Shown: positions 54,563 to 56,156 of the stretch, in pieces
Layout: every line of letters starts with the position of its first letter
Numbering within the stretch: position 1 is the first letter of the stretch
DNA from: Tessaracoccus bendigoensis DSM 12906
GTDB lineage: Bacteria; Actinomycetota; Actinomycetes; Propionibacteriales; Propionibacteriaceae
Reading direction: 5' to 3'
DNA: 56,156 nt
NCBI RefSeq assembly: GCF_900141915.1
Contig: NZ_FQZG01000021.1
Span: forward strand, 1-56,156
Notes under the pieces: generated by a model
The model's database searches: none
The model's input: the letters and a program-made list of their open reading frames with translations, nothing else
What the model was told of the DNA's origin: nothing
Position numbers and translations under genes: made by a program

Positions 54563-55675
54563 TCAGATCCGAGCGGCGATGACGGCCCGCGTTCCCATGA
54601 GCGTGCGTGCCAGGATGATCGTTGCTGAGCCCCGTCCCCTGGGTTTCAGTTGCCTGCGTAGGAGCGCCGGGTCCACGTCGATGGCACGCTTCTTGATCTC
54701 AAGCGTGCCGATGCCGTGTTCGGCGACGTAGCGTCGAAGTGCCCGAACGTCGAAACCGAGCACATCGAGCACCTTGAACGTGGTGGCGAAAGGTGAGTCG
54801 ACCGGCTCGTCCGAGGACAGGTAGGCGGTGTGCGGGTCAAGCAGCCACACGTCGGCCTCTGGGGCTACGTCCGCGATCAGACCTGACCGGATCACGGCGC
54901 CGTCGGGTTCGATCAGGTACTGGCCGAGGGGTCTGACGTCGAGCGGTGCCGTCGCGCCTGGATGCAGAACGTGTGGCAGCACGACGGCCTCGGTACCCGG
55001 GCCCAGGCGGTTCCAGAGGGTCGCCTCCACGACGTCGCCATGTTCGCTCACCCAGCCCGCAAGCACCCCTTGGGGGATCAGTTCCTTCGGCACGCCTGGC
55101 CCCAGCTTGACCGCAACGAAGCGGTCGGAGGCCAGTTGGTCGAGGACGAACTCCCAAGGCGGTGTGAAGTCGGCTACGTTCCAGGTCCGGCCTTTGGCTG
55201 TGCGCCGGGCCGGGTCGAGGAAGATCGCCGCACCCGGAGGAGGCTCCGACTCCTCGGCGAGACCGACCCGGACGTCGCCGCGGCCGACGAGCGCGAGGTT
55301 GTGTGCGGCCACGGCTGCGGTCTCGGCATCGGCATCGACCGCCACCACCCGGAGGCCTGCCTCCGAGAACGCCATCGCGTCCGAGCCGATCCCACACCCC
55401 AGATCCCAGACCTCCTCTACGCCGGCCTCGACGAACCTCGCGGCGCGCCAGCGTGCCACGGATTCCCGACTGGCCTGTTCAAGACCGTCGCGGGTGAACA
55501 GCATCTCGTCGGGCCGGGAAAACTTCGATGCTGCCGCCCGCCGCAGGACGGTCTGCCCGAGCGCCCACGCCGCGTCGTCCGGGCCGAACCGCCGTCGGAG
55601 CCGCTCCCCCGCGCCGAGCGAGGATGGGTCCGCCTCCGCCATCGCGGCCCTGAGTGCCTCGTCGCGTTGCGTCAT
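54563..55675 (-). CDS. Class I SAM-dependent methyltransferase with THUMP-like domain
   Basis: This 370-residue protein has an N-terminal helical region (MTQRDEALRAAMAEAD, with KFSRPDEMLFTRDGLEQAS) and a Rossmann methyltransferase core with EVWDLGCGIGSDAMAFSEAG as motif I, VVAVDADAETA after strand 2, and AIFLDPARRTAKGRTW where the catalytic loop would be. The C-terminal domain (about 285-370, ending IILARTLMGTRAVIAAR) matches the THUMP-like domain of actinobacterial proteins of this type. The substrate, probably RNA, is unknown. The ATG at 55675 is chosen over an upstream open extension lacking homology. Confidence 0.88.
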   Translation of the reverse strand: MTQRDEALRAAMAEADPSSLGAGERLRRRFGPDDAAWALGQTVLRRAAASKFSRPDEMLFTRDGLEQASRESVARWRAARFVEAGVEEVWDLGCGIGSDAMAFSEAGLRVVAVDADAETAAVAAHNLALVGRGDVRVGLAEESEPPPGAAIFLDPARRTAKGRTWNVADFTPPWEFVLDQLASDRFVAVKLGPGVPKELIPQGVLAGWVSEHGDVVEATLWNRLGPGTEAVVLPHVLHPGATAPLDVRPLGQYLIEPDGAVIRSGLIADVAPEADVWLLDPHTAYLSSDEPVDSPFATTFKVLDVLGFDVRALRRYVAEHGIGTLEIKKRAIDVDPALLRRQLKPRGRGSATIILARTLMGTRAVIAARI

Positions 55676-55717
55676 GGCTTCCAGGCTACCGATAGGCCGA
55701 GCGGCAGCCGCCTCAGA

Positions 55718-55934
55718 CCCCCGGCCGGTTGAGCCGCCCAGCGAGCTCTGCGAGCAGGCGTGGGCGTACCACCTGACCCACGGTGCAGAATCCCGAGCAC
55801 AGCGCCTTGGAGAGGCACCCAGAACGTCACGATGGTTTCGACACGGGCGTTCGCTGGCGCTCACGGCCCGGCTCAACCAACAGCAGGGGCCGACTCAACC
55901 GCGTCGCGCGGGGCCGGGCTCAACCGGCCGGGGG
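55718..55934. mobile_element. MITE-like 217-bp element with 18-bp inverted ends
   Basis: The ends CCCCCGGCCGGTTGAGCC (55718-55735) and GGCTCAACCGGCCGGGGG (55917-55934) are exact reverse complements. The inside has no open gene and carries more GCTCAACC/ACTCAACC motifs and a GGTTTCGACACGGGCG stretch. It fills the gap between the methyltransferase start and the stop codon of the next gene. No target duplication is obvious. Confidence 0.6.
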
Positions 55935-55935
55935 T

Positions 55936-56156
55936 TCATCCGGCTCGGGGTTCGGCTGGTCCCCAGGCGTGCGGGTGCCAGGGGTCGTCTTCGGGTTCAG
56001 GGGCAACGGCGTAACGCTGGTCCCGGTCGTCGGTGTGCTTGGGCGACTCTGCCCATGTCGAGGGTGTGGGCGACTCTGCCCATGTCGGGGGTGTGGGTGG
56101 TTCATCCCAGGTCGTGCGGTTGAGTGGTTGGCCCCAGTCGTCGGTGGGTTCGGGCG
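55936..56156 (-). CDS. C-terminus of a Trp/Pro/Asp-rich protein, cut by window edge
   Basis: The minus strand is open from the right edge to TGA at 55936-55938, giving the last 73 residues of a larger protein. The sequence is PEPTDDWGQPLNR, then a repeat TWAESPTPSTWAESP, then basic-acidic residues and DDPWHPHAWGPAEPRAG. The 27-bp-spaced repeat in the DNA (GTGGGCGACTCTGCCCATGTCG twice) encodes the TWAESP units. The composition suggests a disordered tail. No family is recognised; tails of this kind are seen on some actinobacterial DUF222/HNH proteins, but that is a guess. The stop codon abuts the MITE-like element. Confidence 0.5.
   Translation of the reverse strand, partial: PEPTDDWGQPLNRTTWDEPPTPPTWAESPTPSTWAESPKHTDDRDQRYAVAPEPEDDPWHPHAWGPAEPRAG

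Overview
The window is about 56 kb of high-GC DNA from an actinobacterium. Evidence for this is the GTG-rich start codons, a GuaB/GuaB3 pair, a groES-groEL operon with two CIRCE boxes, a BioQ-type operator in front of bioB, PspC-LuxR envelope signalling and several promoters consistent with leaderless messages. A member of the Propionibacteriaceae (Tessaracoccus-like) is my best guess, but this is an inference. No tRNA, rRNA, CRISPR array or transposase was found.

Left part (1-20 kb): a truncated membrane-protein gene, a GlsB-type membrane protein, a LuxR-type two-component system with a PspC-headed kinase and three divergent PspC-related genes, then guaA and cysK. Next come a decayed PLD/helicase remnant, a TetR-controlled ABC-2 exporter and a large secreted family-43 glycosidase with a LacI-type operator. 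A secreted L,D-transpeptidase lies between two unusual iteron-like arrays with a 20-bp period. It is followed by the guaB-guaB3-chorismate mutase operon.

Middle part (20-33 kb): mainly housekeeping and metabolic genes. These are a DUF1540 Cys-rich protein, an SDR with an altered active site, ilvE, bioB, class I aldolase, a VapBC module with its operator, a UvrD-like helicase, groEL/groES and an 840-residue PEP-utilising enzyme resembling rifampin phosphotransferases.

Main region of interest (32.9-51.9 kb): three cobalamin riboswitches control a large corrinoid-acquisition locus. It encodes two secreted alpha/alpha-barrel proteins that resemble the N-terminal half of animal transcobalamin/intrinsic factor, a DUF4430-like protein that resembles the C-terminal half, and further secreted, membrane-anchored proteins. 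It also encodes two complete ECF-type transporters (T, fused A-A', S). In copy 1 both nucleotide-binding domains have lost catalytic residues, and that copy runs directly into a six-gene MoxR-DUF58-VWA-VWA-TPR operon. Copy 2 has an intact ATPase. My proposal is a split, surface-displayed transcobalamin-like capture system feeding ECF transport, with a linked MoxR/VWA AAA+ machine. The two barrel proteins share a new-looking paired-cysteine C-terminal module with the L,D-transpeptidase at 15-16 kb.

Right end (51.9-56.2 kb): a Nudix hydrolase, an ECF sigma factor fused to a zinc anti-sigma domain, hydrophobic segments, a long Pro-Thr stalk and a PDZ domain, a THUMP-like methyltransferase, a 217-bp MITE-like element with perfect 18-bp inverted ends, and the C-terminus of a Trp/Pro-rich protein running off the edge.
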